From: Podaxis mareebaensis
Taxonomy: Eukaryota > Basidiomycota > Agaricomycetes > Agaricales > Agaricaceae
Direction of reading: 5' to 3'
Assembly (NCBI GenBank): GCA_018524725.1
Contig: JAEUWP010000262.1
Location: 1 to 64,000, forward strand
Length of the DNA stretch: 64,000 bases
Part shown: piece by piece, positions 33,685 to 46,631 of the stretch
Numbering within the stretch: the first letter of the stretch is position 1
Layout: every line of letters begins with the position of its first letter
Made by a program: the position numbers and the translations under genes
Notes under the pieces: generated by a model
Seen by the model: the letters and a program-made list of their open reading frames with translations, nothing else
Database searches by the model: none
What the model was told of the DNA's origin: nothing

Positions 33685-36237
33685 GGTTAAGATTTGAGAA
33701 TGTGCCCTATCGGAGCCGCCCAGGTGCTGGAGGGTGCGTGAATGTAATGACTATTTGGATCGGCGGGAGCGCTTAATAGCCATCGGATGATTCGATCGCG
33801 ATTTGGGAGGTTTTCTCACGGGGGACATGATCGGGTTCTGTAAATAAATCCAAGCTGGCGCGCACCCTGAACGCTCGACGTTACTTCATCACTGATGACG
33901 CCTCTGCGTAGATGCCCAGAAAGTTTGCAGGAGATGGTTACATTCAATCTAGTGTTTGCTTTAATCCGGGTAGTCACTTGAGGATCAGAGCATCTTAATA
34001 TAAAGAACTGATAACACCCTTACTAACCGAGGTGAGGACGTCGAGGCTACGCGATTTTAGATCGGACTCGTCACTATGCGTCGGCGTCGGATTAAATGTC
34101 ACTGACATCAGATGGGAGGATGGGAAATGATTGCGTGTGTGTTGAATGAGAAGTGCGCAGAAACGACGATGAAACGATGTCTTGAGGTTGGCAGGTCCCT
34201 TGCAAGGGTTGGGTTGATGTTGGGTCGTAGAAGTGGTCAGCATTCACTAGTATGACGATCGCGAGGTTAAAGTATTGATAGTTTTGGGCGCAACGGATTT
34301 ATGCATGTAGCACCTGGGTTGGACTCCTCGGACCACGGAGAATACCTTTGGACGGGAGCGTAACCCTGGATTTAGAGGCACCTTGGGAACGGGGAGCAAT
34401 TTTTTTCCCTAGCTCTCATACAAACTGAGAGCTCTTGGGTCGGAAGGAGACACATCAAAATTTCAGCGACGTTAAGTTCGTTGTTAAAGTCAAATATGAG
34501 TGTTGTTGATTCGTTTCCTTTGTTCATGAGGTCAGAATTCAATGCCAGGGGTACTGTATGTTCCAGAATGTTGTTGTGCTGATTATACAGTTGTATCCAT
34601 AGCAGGTCCTGGTCATATTACCTCCGGGGATATATATTCCGGACCGCCTGGGGATAACACAGTATGTTCTCGAGTCGGCATTGTGACTGCCTCTTTTGTA
34701 ATCTTAGTCCGAGGTTACTGTCGCTTCCAAATTCAAACCATCCAGGAATAGCATCCAATGGCAATTTCTCTATGATGAGAAACCACTCCTGATGCTAGGG
34801 AAGCTGTTTCTGCGAATGTCTGTTCACTATGTATCATGCCTGCAGTAAAACTCGAGGTGTTGGTCGTGCGCCAACTTTGCTGTGAACCTTGGCCCAAACA
34901 AGGAAAATGGAAATATTCACAGGTGATACTTAATGTTATAGATGGGAGATGATGGTCTCGATGCAGACAGAGCGGCTTGAGTTCAAGCTTTCAAGCATGT
35001 TCTTTCTGTTGATCTGATCTAGGATGGAATGATGAGAACCGCGCTCCATGCTCGGGGAACGCCGTAAATCCGATATAACCCTGGCCGAAGTTTTGTAATT
35101 ACAGGTTGTAGCACGATTCTCAGCGAAAGTTATTTGGATGCAGCGAGAAGAAGAGGTCTGGAAGCGAGGCATAATTTTGGCCATTGCCTCTATATAGATA
35201 TCGATTGTTGCCAGTGTGTGGATGATGAATCAAACAATAAATGGGCAAAATTCGGACTCTCAATCTGCAATGATCTCATGCGGGCTGTCGGTTGCCCGCC
35301 CTGCGTGACGATCTGATCAGGAACGTAACACAAGGCCGCCACGTGGAGAGCCACTGGATCGGACGGCTAACCACGAATGAATAATCCCCCCTTGACTAAC
35401 GAACAAGAACGCCAGTTGCATGAAGTGAGAGCAGGTGCACCTGAGTTCGTACCGAGAGATGTGGAATATGGGAGGAAGGAGGGGCTTCGAGGAATGGATG
35501 CGGAGTTGGAGTGTAAATCGGGTACCTAATCAGGATATGTACGTAATGCAAGATATAGCTAATCGATCTAATCAAGGCCGGATCCCCGATTTGTGGAACG
35601 GATGTACAGACGAGCGACCGCGCCCAGGACGAACAGTGGGCGGAAAGACGTCTATACAGTGGATTGTGATATATGCGAGGTCTGAAAGCATTAACGAGCA
35701 TGAGAGTAGGTGCATAGGGAGATCTCCACTGGTGGGGGGACGGGGAGGCAGGGCCGATTCAAGCTCCGACAGTGAGATCCAAAGCCAGCTGGTGGAAATT
35801 ACCCAGACGGGCAGTGCAGTTGGCGAATTGGTCAGGCGCGTTCTCCTCTTCTTCTCGCCTTCATCATCCTTCTTTCTTCCCTCCTCTCCCCTCCTCTCGC
35901 ATTTTCCTTGCCACCTCATCGTCTGAACTCAGCTTGTCTATCGTGCTGGGCAGCATACCCAGTCTCTAAGTTCGAGAGGCACGTAAATTCAGACTTACGC
36001 TTGCCCACCCGGTCAGGCCCGGTTAAATCGTGTTCGTGATCTATGTTGTTACAAGTTTTCATCTGTATTGATGTGTTTTTCCAATCCAGATATCCTGCTT
36101 ACAAGATCCGTCGTCATCGGGAGATACATACAAAAACACCCAGATTCAAGAAATCACCTTCTGATCTCAATCTCTAGCCTTGCCGATCCACTGCAGGCTC
36201 ATTGCCAACGTTCCCCGACGTTTTTGTCAGCGCTGTC
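33685..36237. other. Long intergenic region upstream of the GATA factor
   Basis: About 2.55 kb. It contains only short unsupported open frames, such as a 25-codon basic frame (33751-33828, minus) and frames at 33995-34243 (minus) and 35435-35926 (plus). A C/T-rich run lies around 35850-35900. Long upstream regions are common for fungal developmental regulators, so this may be the promoter and 5' UTR of the GATA gene. No repeat family recognised. Confidence 0.35.
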
Positions 36238-39204
36238 ATGGCTTCAACTCAACATGCGGCCCAACATCCGAGGTACCCTTTGAGCGGCTACTCCAGCGGC
36301 GACCTTCGCCTCCCTTCTCTCAAGGACCTCAATTTCTATCGTCCTCCCCCTGGCAACCCCCAAGATTCGCAACCCCCGCACAACGGCACCGCCAATGATT
36401 TTGTCGCAAGCGCTCCAGAACATGTTCCTCGCCATGTGCAATGGAGTCGCTCGAATCCACCCAATGGTATGCAAGGCGCAGTGCCAGCTCACGCCCAACA
36501 CCCCCAATCTCACCCTCAATCCCAACAACACTCCCCACCCCTTTCTGCCGGACATGACATGGTTACACAAACCGTCGAGTACGGCAAGCACGACGGTCTC
36601 TATGCCCGCCCTGGGATCCCTCTTTCCGCTCAAGTAACACCAGTCCCTGGTTCCGTGAATATTGGGCCGGCAACCCGCGGTGAAGACGCGCCTCATTCTC
36701 CCATTCAAGCGAGAAGGGCCCGGCCACCTTCCACGAACATGAGTGTTGCTCGTGATGGACGCCCCTCCCACGTAAGTGCTTTCTGTCTTCAGCTGGTGTC
36801 ATCACTAAACAGTGCAATGTTCCCAGAATGCATACCCAGCCCCGTACAACACGTACCCATCAAATCAACCTCCTCCAAACAGCTCTTATCATCAAATCCC
36901 CAATCAAAATCATGCTTCCCATTCAGCCGCAACGTCACCACAAGAGCAATTGAACCATAATGTTCCTGTTTCTAGTCATCCTGGGTACAATGGTTATTAT
37001 ATGCAAACCCGACAACCTGTTCATCCTCAACACGCCCCTCAGCCCCCTCATCAGCAGCAGGCTCTTCCACATCAGACATCACCGCATCCGCCTCAGTCAC
37101 AACACGCTCCCCACGTTCATCCTTCGCAGCAACAACAGCAACAGCCCGCACCTGCGCAGTCGTCGAATCAGCCTCCTGTGCATCCGTCATCCCTGCTTCA
37201 ACCTACACATCCCAATCAGCAAGCCCACCATTCCTCGGGTCACCAGCCTTCTCACTCCCATCAGTCGGTATCTCATCCACCTCAGCAACAATCTTCAAAC
37301 CACGCATCCCATGGGAACCCTTACCCATCCCCCAATCCCAGCGTCCATCCGCCCCAAAGCCCCTGGACACAGCAAAGCCATCCCCAACAGTCCCATCATC
37401 AATCCCTAGCCGCTCCTCCGCACACCCAACAAACACCACAACAAAACTTGCCGACACCTGTTCATCCGCACCATGTTCCCCATCACCCCCCTCCGTCTGT
37501 ATCTAATCACCATCAGTCAAGTGCGGTGCCACCCCCAGCGTCTCAATCCATGATGCAACAAACCCAGCAACATCCACAGCTGCAGCACCAACATCCGCAG
37601 CACCAACACCAACAGCACCCGCCCCCACCCCTACAACCTCCTCAGACTCAACATCACCCTCCGCCGCACGTCCAAGCTCCAACCCCGATACCCCATCATT
37701 CCCAACACCATCCGGCCCAGCCTCAACAACCACAACAGCACCCGCCTCCGCCTCCTCCACCGCAGCAGCAACAACCACAACAGTTGCCGTTTGCGAGGAC
37801 GACATCACTTGTACCTACGAGCATCGATTCTCGTGCCAACCACTACCCCTCCGCAGCTCCACCTGTGCCCGAGCCTGAACGTGCTCCGGACCGCGATGAC
37901 CCAATGAATGAGGTAGGTTTGATATCACAAATCTTTAACCGAGTACTGACATCGATTGGAGCAGATCGTTAAATACTGCGATGCATTGTATAACTTCGCT
38001 CACCACTATGGTGCGTCTATACTCTTCAGGTTCGGTGTAATTATTGATCCCGGTCGATAGCCACTACACAGCAAACCATGCCACATGTTCAGCCATCGAC
38101 TGCTGAGCTACAAGACATGTCACAAAAGGCTTTGCAAGTGGTTCGACTCCTGGAGGACTTCAAACGAGCACATCTTCCTGACAGCGAGCGCAATAAATTA
38201 GGTGATCCATCCGAAGACCATCGGGCACCCAAGCGACCATGGGAGGACATGGCACAAGAAGGAGCCGCCAACGGTGACCAGTCTGGAGAAGTACGCCGCT
38301 CTTATTGTGTACGGGCAATGACCTCGGAATTGACTGGCTTTTCGTGATAGTACGCTTCTGCCACTGACAAAGCGCAGTCGACAGCGGAACAAGACATGCA
38401 AATCATTCGCAGTAAACGTGCCACCAGCACTGCTGGCGCAAACAACACAGCAGGTCAAGCCAAGAGTAAATACAGGAAGAGAAGCGTAAGCTATATCTTT
38501 TATTCGCCATTCATTCTAAAGTTAATTATTGATCATCTTCCGCTCATCGGTCTGGACAGCGGGCCACACCTCCTGGTAAATGCCACTCTTGCAATATTCG
38601 GGAAACTCCTGAATGGCGCAGGGGTCCGGATGGAGCGCGTACCTTGTGTAACGCGTGTGGGCTTCGTACGTATTCATCCAACCATGTGGTTTGCGCCATG
38701 TATTTCTCACATCTCATTTAAGATTATGCGAAGCTGATGCGCAAACGCGACAAGGCCGATCCGACTGGTCAGACCCCTCGTATTGATCTCGAGACCCTGC
38801 GCGCCTCTGCAAGGGCCGCTGAGTCCTCAGACAAATTGCGCTCAAAACACAAAAGTGTCCCGGAACCTTCGTCTCCCGCGGACACCAAGCCCAATCCACA
38901 ACAACACCATCAGGGATCCTTTCAACTCATGAATGTTATGGCACAAGAATCAGCCCCAGTGCCTTCAGAATCCAATCGGACAATCCCCCCTCCTCAGGTG
39001 ACCCAGGCCCCTCCACCGGTGCAACCAGCTTCCAGCTCTCTGCCGGTTCCTCCATGGGCTACACCTCAGCAATCACAACCGCCACCACCAGCGTCGGCAC
39101 CCACGTCTTCTCATGGGCGTGGTTATCCTCCCGAGCACCTCCAGCACCAGTCCTTCATGAGAACTTCTCAGCATTCTTCGGCTCCTCAAGCTTCATCCCG
39201 CTAA
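36238..39204 (+). CDS. GATA-type zinc-finger transcription factor, NsdD-like
   Basis: DNA-binding regulator. Exons 36238-36771, 36827-37912, 37965-38010, 38061-38290, 38351-38485, 38560-38665, 38723-39204 give 872 aa. The single GATA finger is at about residues 685-710: CHSC, 18 residues including [14 protein letters not shown], then CNAC, followed by [11 protein letters not shown]. The 18-residue loop and this tail resemble Aspergillus NsdD, which controls sexual development; fruiting-body control in mushrooms is inference. Residues ~200-540 are extremely rich in Q, P, H and S, encoded by CAR/CAY and CCN runs, a likely disordered activation region. A conserved helical block [16 protein letters not shown] follows. 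The finger is split by an intron inside GLH|Y. The C-terminus is again Pro/Gln-rich. Confidence 0.9.
36960..37800 (+). repeat. Low-complexity Q/P/H-coding tract
   Basis: About 840 bp of interrupted CAA, CAG, CAC, CAT and CCN codons within the GATA factor. Because A- and C-rich codons lack stops in other frames, open frames appear on both strands; these are shadows. Confidence 0.7.
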
Positions 39205-40672
39205 TGCTATTTTACTTTTCCCTCGTAATTTTGCTCCCCAGTGCTGCAATGATTTGTAGTTTTCGTTCTCGCTGGTTTTTGTTGTCTCAACGGGGTGGCT
39301 CTTTCGTCTTCTTTTTGAACCCCTTGCATTGCCCATATACTGGGTTCTTTTACACTATCCGGCTTTCGAGATCTTTCGCACTAGTGCTAATACGTTTTCT
39401 GCTGTTCACAACTACCATGTTCAACCGTGTTCACATAACCCAGTCGCACATACTTCTCAATAATCTATCTTTTTTTCCAGCGTGACGTTAATACGAAAGC
39501 TGTGCTCGTCAACGAGATCCAGAGATTCCCTATGCGTCATCAATCTATTAACACAATCAGCCGGATAACCCTTTCGGGATCGTCGGGAATAGAGCGATCA
39601 CCCTGACCTGAATCCAGGGTTATGTCCCCATCGGTTTTCTTCGGTTGTCTATTTATTGTTCTGATTGATGCACGCGGTAAGAAGGCTATCTATGACAATG
39701 TTATCAGATGAGAACACCAATTGTGCAATCATCTTGTCATGGTTGGAGCCTCGTGCCGCGTGTAAGGTACTTGAAGTGCTGCGCGCTCCAGTGGTCTGAA
39801 GTTCCTTTCTCCATCAAGGTTAAATCTCTTCCATCCCCACGTTGTCTGCGGAGTGAAGAACCTTCGTTATCAATTCGATAGCAATCACAGGTTAGTTGAA
39901 GTGGGGGAGGGCAGGGCTGTATGTCGGTAGAAATGTAGATCTTGGCCATCCACATGTACGTGAACGCTTTGAATGGGACGACGCTCAGTGAGAATAACGG
40001 GACGTTATGGTGTCGTAAGTTGCCCCTCATGGTTGATGGCACAGCGTAACCGGACGGAGATCCCTGGTGAATATAAATAAGTAGCGTAAATCGATCTAGA
40101 ATGTATCCGAACGTTTTCGGCCAGAAAGTGACGCACAGCTCGCTGATGCGCAAAGCAAGGTGCCTCGCCAGGAATATCCATGATCATTCATACAATCCCT
40201 CGATGAAAACATGCAACTGAGATTCTGACTTTGGTCTAATTACTGTCAGTTACTAATGCTTGAATGGAACTGCGATCTCTTTCCTGCTATCCGATGAACG
40301 AGGATTCTTTGCTACCTACTCATTTGAAGTGAACATATTCAGCATTTTCGAGGACCTCGATCTCAGACCTGAGCTCTCTGGTCGGATCGCGGCCAGCGGA
40401 TGACACAACGTGCGTCGCACATGATAAGGTTAAATGTAAGATACCAAAACCTAGAAAGGCACGGAGCTTGAAAGGTGCTCTGACCTGACGGAAGCCGCAG
40501 CAATCAACTTTTTGTTTTCAGGGGACAGATGTTCTGCACCGAACGCATAACTTGCATGATCAGTGGAAGTTCGGAAACGTGCACCCATCTTGACAGATTC
40601 GAAACAAAGATAGATATAAGATGTGAATAAATTACAAACTATGAAACCTGCGTATTCAAACTCGAACATTCT
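39205..40672. other. Convergent intergenic region
   Basis: About 1.47 kb between the GATA stop and the dioxygenase stop. Minus-strand open frames at 39737-40187 have no recognised motif or convincing start. A decayed gene is possible but unsupported. Confidence 0.3.
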
Positions 40673-42269
40673 TTAGTCGTTGTAACCGCGTTTCTTGTGA
40701 ACACCGTTAGTTCCGTTCTGTAGCGCGGACACATCAACCCCCTGTTGCTTCCAAATCTCGATTTGTCGATCTTTTGCCTGTTTCCCTGTCTTCTCTTCAT
40801 ACTCCCTGACGGAAAGGGGTTTCTCGCCCTGTGGAGTCGCACGAAGAGCGTGACGTGTATGGGGCCAGAAGTCAAATGTTGCCGAATGGGTGACAATCTG
40901 AGGAGGCATAATGAGCTTCCAACATGAAAAGGGGTCGGGAAATTACAGACCCTATTATCCCAGATCGCAACGGAATTGGTTTCCCACTTGAAGCGGACTT
41001 GATGATCAGGATTTTCGCTAATTTGATGGAACAAAAACGAAAGGATGGCGTCCGATTCAGCCTTGGGGACGCCAACAATACGTCTCGTGAAACCTAGCTC
41101 CATGTTAGAGCACTGCAACAATACCAAGGAGCTATGAAACACACCGGGGTTCACGTATACGCTCTTCCAGCCGGTGGCGGGATGGACGCGAACGACGGGG
41201 TGGACCGTTTCAATCTCCGTTCTGCGTACAGGAAGGCCAGCTGCCCTAGCGCCCTCCGCCTGGGCAACAGCGCTGTGAAGAGCAGACAGACCTTCAAGGT
41301 ATTTCTGGAAGCCAGGGCTCAAAGATGAATACAAAGCATAACTGAAGAGAAGGTGAGAAACGAGGCCGTCCTGCACATCGAAGCCTATCACTCACCCTGA
41401 GCTCCAAAGAGTATCGCCGCCGGCCTCGGGTCCAGTGATGAGCTTAAGTGAGGTTGTACTAGGAGGTTGAATTTCATAGGTGACCTTACTGGACTTAGCA
41501 TTGCGAAGAAATGAACGAATGAGGCATGAAACTTACATCTGAGTGCCATAGTTCAAGTTTTGAGAATGCCGAGGGGTCAGGGCGGCGAGAAGCATCATTA
41601 TACACAACTAAGATGCCCCAGTTTGTGCACGAATGTACCAAGAAGGACTCGTAAGCTCACCGTGAACTTCTTCCAGACCATTTTTAGGAATTGGGGTGGT
41701 CGCATGCTTATGAAGGGGACCAAAGTGGCGTGCAAGATCCAACTGCTGATAAATATTGATTTCCTGGTCGCGGAAGACTATCGAAGTTAGTGTCAGAGGT
41801 GTAAAAGAAACAGGCATGTGAAATAAAGCGAACGTACATACTACTCCTCGTTCTGCAACCAACAGTGCACTTATGACATGTTAATGGTGATTCTTATGGC
41901 AAATGCAAAAGCTCACAGTTCATCCTTCTGTTCTGGTGTGAGTTGCCTAAGGTCGATGCCCTCCAGTTCAGTACCAATAACGGGTGTCAGGTGCTTGACT
42001 TTCGTCGCAGCTCCCAACAGGTTCTTCTTCGAAGGGTCGGCAAAGAGGCCGCGATCCTCCACATGGACCTCGGTGAGAGGTTCCCAAGAGACGTTAGGGA
42101 AGTATGGCTTTCCACCGCTCAGTATGCTATGCATCGAGAAAGGGAGTTGGCGCACCTTGAATTGAGCAAATGGATAGTTTTTGTCTCCGTCGTCCCCAGT
42201 AGAAGGGGAATAGAAAGGGTTCACCAGTTGAGCATGCTCAGACTTATCGTTCATTGCGACAGGAGTCAT
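40673..42269 (-). CDS. TauD/TfdA-type alpha-ketoglutarate-dependent dioxygenase
   Basis: Fe(II)/2-oxoglutarate dioxygenase; yeast relative Jlp1 desulfonates taurine and other sulfonates, so sulfur scavenging is the likely role. Eight minus-strand exons: 41917-42269, 41838-41869, 41661-41777, 41537-41607, 41396-41484, 41145-41341, 40951-41093, 40673-40897, giving 408 aa. The motif ERGVVFFRDQEI appears only after using the GTACGT donor at 41837; the intron is 60 nt, in frame and stop-free, so it is easily read through. The iron ligands are H189 and D191 in LWHSD, with the distal histidine in IVTHSATFDFWP and the 2-oxoglutarate-binding arginine in HTRHALRATP. A second in-frame ATG lies 15 nt downstream of the start. 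No targeting peptide is seen. Confidence 0.92.
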
Positions 42270-42703
42270 TGGATGAGGGTGATAGGCGCTAACAAATGCG
42301 ACTTAAACTCAAAAAAACGTGTATCTTAAATACACGGGCTGATACTTCGGTCGCCTGGGCGTTCCATATTTTTTCTTTTGCATGCACATCCAGGGCCCAA
42401 CTGGCGTGAAGAATCGCCAATATTGCGCGATGAGCCAGCAACGTGACCTTGATTCTGACGTTCTATTACCCACTATTTGAGAAGACTATTACCCCTTACA
42501 GCCGGAAAGCAAGGCGGCACGCATCCGGCTGGTCAAAAGAGGGGCAATGTGCCAAAGGAATAACGCAGAGAAAGAAATGTATTCCCCGAACAGGAAACTT
42601 GCTGAATCATGCACTCCAGGACATATATAGTCCCGAATCAAAGCTGCAAGTAGCATGCGCGTTTGCTGGCTGTAGGACACGATAGTTGATATTTAGTTAC
42701 TGT
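42270..42703. other. Intergenic spacer
   Basis: About 430 bp between the dioxygenase start and the RAD51D-type stop (both minus). Presumed promoter of the dioxygenase. No distinct element recognised. Confidence 0.35.
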
Positions 42704-43845
42704 CTAGGTCAGAGGTTTCTGACTAACCGTAAAATTCGATTTGAGTATTGTGAGGCGGTAGACCAAATTTGACTCCGCGGCTGCCCAGAGCGTTGCATCC
42801 GTTAAGAAGGAGAAGGTTGGACCAAGAGCAGGCTTCTTGGTCGCTTCCTGGGGGTTTCGTTGTGGAAAATTACGTGTGCTATCGTTGATGACCTGTGGAA
42901 TACCCAGTGAATATTGAGTGCGGAGAGCTAGATTCTTGAGCCGAGTGATCACAGACTATGATTGTGATTGAATGATCCCGTGCAATGGATTTAAGTTGCT
43001 GCATCAGGTTCGTCATCAATGCGTGGCCTTGAGAAGAGGCTACACTTAGAAGGGGGCCGAGAAGGGGAGTGATACTGTCAATCACTAGATATCCAATCGC
43101 TGGCACAAAGGTGCCGTCGCCCGACTGCAGAGATTGTGTGAATATTGGCCTGAGCGTTGTAATACACGCTCACACCTTAAGAAAAGCCACAAGTTCATCG
43201 AGAATATCATAGAGCTGTTCAACCTCCAATGCCGGAGACAGTTGAATGCGTTCAAGACAGGTTTGGACCCCCTGAGTAAGATATAGGAGTGTTTCCAAAG
43301 TGATCCATGCGTCGCGACTCACGACTTCTGGAATGCGAGATGCGATGTTGGACACCTTTTCAGGGGAGAAGTCGCCGGTTGTATCTACCCAGTAGGTGGT
43401 GTGGTTGATGCTAGTAGCGAGAAAGCGCAAAACGACGTTGAGCGCAAGTTCCTTGGTATCCTTGAGCTAAATATGTAGAAACAAACGATCCTTGACGCAC
43501 CGATTTCCTGGAGTCTCTGCCGCCGGCCAATTCGACAACTCGTCCACTGTGGGCTGCAAGAAGATGTGTTATATAGCCTAAGGAAGAGGATAACTCGATC
43601 GTCGGTGATACATTTCCTGACATCGAGTTGAGTAAGCTTCTAGCGGGATACCCAGGGGCAGAGGCGGCTTCTATAACAATGTTCTTGTATCTCTTGATTT
43701 CCCCTATTGAAACGACTCCAGGAGGTAGACTGCGTAGAATTTCCGCTGCAGTCATCGAAAGAAAGTCGCTATCGGTCCTGATACCACATTGTTCCAGAGG
43801 TATAACAAGCCCAGAAGGTATTTCGGGTATGACGCTCAACCTCAT
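42704..43845 (-). CDS. RAD51D-type RecA-family recombination protein
   Basis: RAD51 paralogue (Rdl1 in Schizosaccharomyces pombe) acting with other paralogues in homologous recombination. Minus-strand exons 43501-43845, 43176-43466, 42957-43124, 42704-42892 give about 330 aa. The start LSVIPEIPSGLVIPLEQCGI fits the N-terminal helical domain. The Walker A position reads GGRDSRKS (residues 108-115), with Arg where the consensus has the glycine before Lys. Walker B is IGYLVIDS, followed by GHALMTNLMQQLKSIARDH, IIVINDSTRN and KPALGPTFSFLTDATLW, all typical of RAD51D. The acceptor of intron 1 is ambiguous: three AG sites in a row (43467, 43461, 43455 on the plus strand) all keep frame. The innermost gives RKS-ELALNVVLRFLA, the best family spacing. 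Confidence 0.82.
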
Positions 43846-44635
43846 TCCATTAGCGATGGCGAGTACTTGAGTGCCTCGGGGCTTGCTCAGATTCCAAAAT
43901 ACTTCGCCGTGTGTCGGAGATTCGGAATTGAATATGAATATTGAATTTCGGTCCAACTTCTTTATTGATCTTTATTTGGTGTTGTCTTGGGACTACTGCG
44001 CCATTGGCCTAGTTAGGACTTGTCCTCCACTTCACCACCTGTTCTCCAAGCTTCGCGATGGTGCCCAGACAGACAAGGATTTGGACACCACTTTAGAAAT
44101 GCTTGGGCAGATTAAGACTCGCAATAGCGCTTCCTCATCCGAAAAATGCAGATATGGGTATCTGCCAATGGGCTTCGAGCAGAGCGCACCACTACCTTGT
44201 GTGCTTCTGTGGTTTTCTTGTGCGAGTCTAATACGTCTACGCTGTCGTCGCCGTTAGGTCGCCTACTCCTTTCTCATGGGAATCTTTTTGCAAACATTGT
44301 AACACCCATTTCCACGAGGACAAAGGTTCATCTCCACTGCCCGGCCGGGAAGAGTGCTATTTCTAATTTCCTTCAGGGCTGTAGCGCGAGTGTTGTCACC
44401 TGCTAATGGGACCGTATGCACACGTCGGCGCTGGCCAATATTCGTCGTTGGTCGCATCAAGTAGCCTGGCTTCTGTAATTCGTGGTGGGAGTAGATGAAC
44501 CAGCCAAGGTGGATGCCTTTATGACCTCCATGAGGCTGCCATGTAACTTTCTGAACGCTTCCAATACCTTATGATCGGGCCATGGATCGTCAGTATCATA
44601 GTAACTCCGTCGGTATCCCTCCCGCCAAATAGACA
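43846..44635. promoter_or_regulatory. Divergent promoter region between RAD51D-type gene and GH79
   Basis: About 790 bp between two divergent starts. No supported exon. An in-frame ATG at 43956 would extend the RAD51D-type protein by 37 residues that do not match the family. Confidence 0.4.
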
Positions 44636-46631
44636 ATGGGCGTCCGCAACCTTTTCACGCTTATCCTCTTTTCCTTCTTCGCGCAAGTAATGGGCGTTGA
44701 CGTGGCTATTCCATTAATGGCACCATCTGGAGCAGCCCACGTAGCACCATCTCTGATAGGGTTCTCTTTGGAACAGGATCGTTGGGTTGATTGGGTTGGA
44801 CTCGACAGACGCAATCAATTCTTCTTCAACGTACTCAACAACTTGAAGTCACTATCCGGAGAGCCACCATTTATCCGTATCGGTGCTAATAGCGAAGACC
44901 GCACGAACTACAACCCAAATCTTCATGTATGTATATTCTCTTTCGCTGAAACGTGGGCAGCAAATTCACTTGTCGCCAGGCCCCGCAACTTATCTTCCCT
45001 GCTCCTACTACGACTGTACCATATCCCGAGGCTCTCAATATCACTGTCGGTGATGCTTATTATCAAGCTGTTCGTTTCCTGCCACCCAGTACGCCGTATC
45101 AACCTGCGGGCTGCGCACCTAAACTAAGCATCCTAATCGTAGATACTCACGTCGTCTGGGGTGTAAACTTCGGTCAAAATAATTTAACTGCTGCCAACCT
45201 GGAAGCGAAGGCAATCGTCAAAGCATTCGCCTCCTCTGCTGTCAAAGGACAAGGCATTGTGCTAGATGCCATTGAAATAGGAAACGAGCCCGACTTATAT
45301 ATGAACAATGGTCACAGGGCCAGCAATTATACCTCGACGGAATATGTGAAGGAGTAAGTACGCAGTTCTGTATCTGGGACTGGGACTGACCCCTAAATCA
45401 TAGATGGACCACTTTCGCAACAAATGTGTCTGCGGCCGCCGGCATTACGTCGACCTCCCACACCCAATTCTGGGGTGCGTCGTTCGCAGGTTCCTCTCAC
45501 TCCACTAGTGGCTTTTCTCCACAAGCTATTTTCAGCGAAGGGCTCCTCGATTCCACCGCGGGATCGTTTATTTCTACGTAAGTCATTCATTTTCATAATC
45601 CCCCCTGTACTAACGCATGGGTTCCGCTCCAGTATTTCGCAACATCATTATAGTGGATCTTTCTGCTCCGGGAATGAAGGACTCCTTCAGGACCTGATGA
45701 CCAAGGCGACTGTCAGGGGCAATCTCACTATCTTCGCACCTGATGCAAAGGCAGTGCGAGCCCAGGGACTGGACTACGTGTTAGGTGAAACTAATAGTTA
45801 TTCGTGTCATGTACGTCCTTCCATGATTCTTGTGAGCTTGGGCTAACGCGGCACTCAGGGTGCTCCTGGAGTTAGTAACGTTGCTGGTGCTGCCCTTTGG
45901 TCATTGGATTACGCTCTATTTTCGTGAGATTCTCTTCTTCACCTGCCTCTTCTCCCGGAGCTGAGTAAAGCTCTAGAACTCAAATCCAATCCTCGAGAAT
46001 ATTCTTTCACGAGGGAATAGGGTTCAAGTATAACTTTGTGAGCCCACTGAAATGCTGAGAAGCTCAGTGAAACTGATCTATCGGACAGATCCAGCCAGTG
46101 ACTCTGACAAGGTCCATCACAGATGCTACAACATTGCCTAGACCTCTTCCTCCGCACGTCCAACCACAATACTACGCAGCCATCATCGCGGCGGAGGCCA
46201 TTGGTTCCAGTGGAAATACGGACATTGTGGAGCTCACGATTGACGATCCCGTCATTGCCGGATATGCGTTTTATGAACGCTCTCGCTTAGTTCGGGCTGT
46301 CTTCATTAACTCTCGCGCATTCCTGAAGAGTAGCTCCGATCGAACCCGGACCCACTTGGATTTGACTTTTGCACACGGCTCCCCCAATTCCGCGACTTTG
46401 AAAAGGCTTGCCATTGCGTCAGTCGTGTTGTTACAAACGTAAATCATGAGATCTTGCTAATGCCGAGAGTACAGACACGCTGATGACACGAGTGGTTTGA
46501 CCTGGGGTGGCCAGACATACGAGACACAGGACGGGAAAGTGAGCGGACGCCCGAAGACAGAAAAGGTTGATCTGGACGAAGGCTTTGATATTCAGGATAC
46601 AGAAGTTGTCTTAGTCTCCTTTTCTCACTGA
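44636..46631 (+). CDS. Glycoside hydrolase family 79 (beta-glucuronidase-like)
   Basis: Secreted glycosidase that likely removes glucuronic acid from hemicellulose or arabinogalactan side chains. Nine exons: 44636-44926, 44980-45088, 45143-45353, 45404-45577, 45633-45810, 45859-45923, 45977-46037, 46089-46417, 46475-46631, giving 524 aa. Residues 1 to ~19 (MGVRNLFTLILFSFFAQVMG) form a signal peptide. The TIM-barrel contains EPPFIRIGANSEDRTNY, VVWGVNFGQNNLTAANLEAK, the acid/base Glu in AIEIGNEPDLYM, ISQHHYSGSFC and the nucleophile Glu in YVLGETNSYSCHG. FFHEGIGFKYNFIQP leads to the C-terminal beta domain. The 54-nt intron 45089-45142 is stop-free and in frame. N-glycosylation sequons such as NLT and NYT are present. 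Confidence 0.9.

Noticed and set aside
33751..33828. 25-residue, very basic open frame upstream of MED22
   Set aside because: Could be a short upstream frame or chance; no homology I recognise and no splice to MED22 that makes sense.
36972..37808. Val/Ala-rich minus-strand and alternative plus-strand frames in the GATA gene
   Set aside because: Products of the CAA/CCN-rich tract in other frames.
39737..40187. Minus-strand frames between the GATA factor and the dioxygenase as a gene
   Set aside because: Residues show no conserved pattern, and I found no start or splice sites joining them to a longer product.
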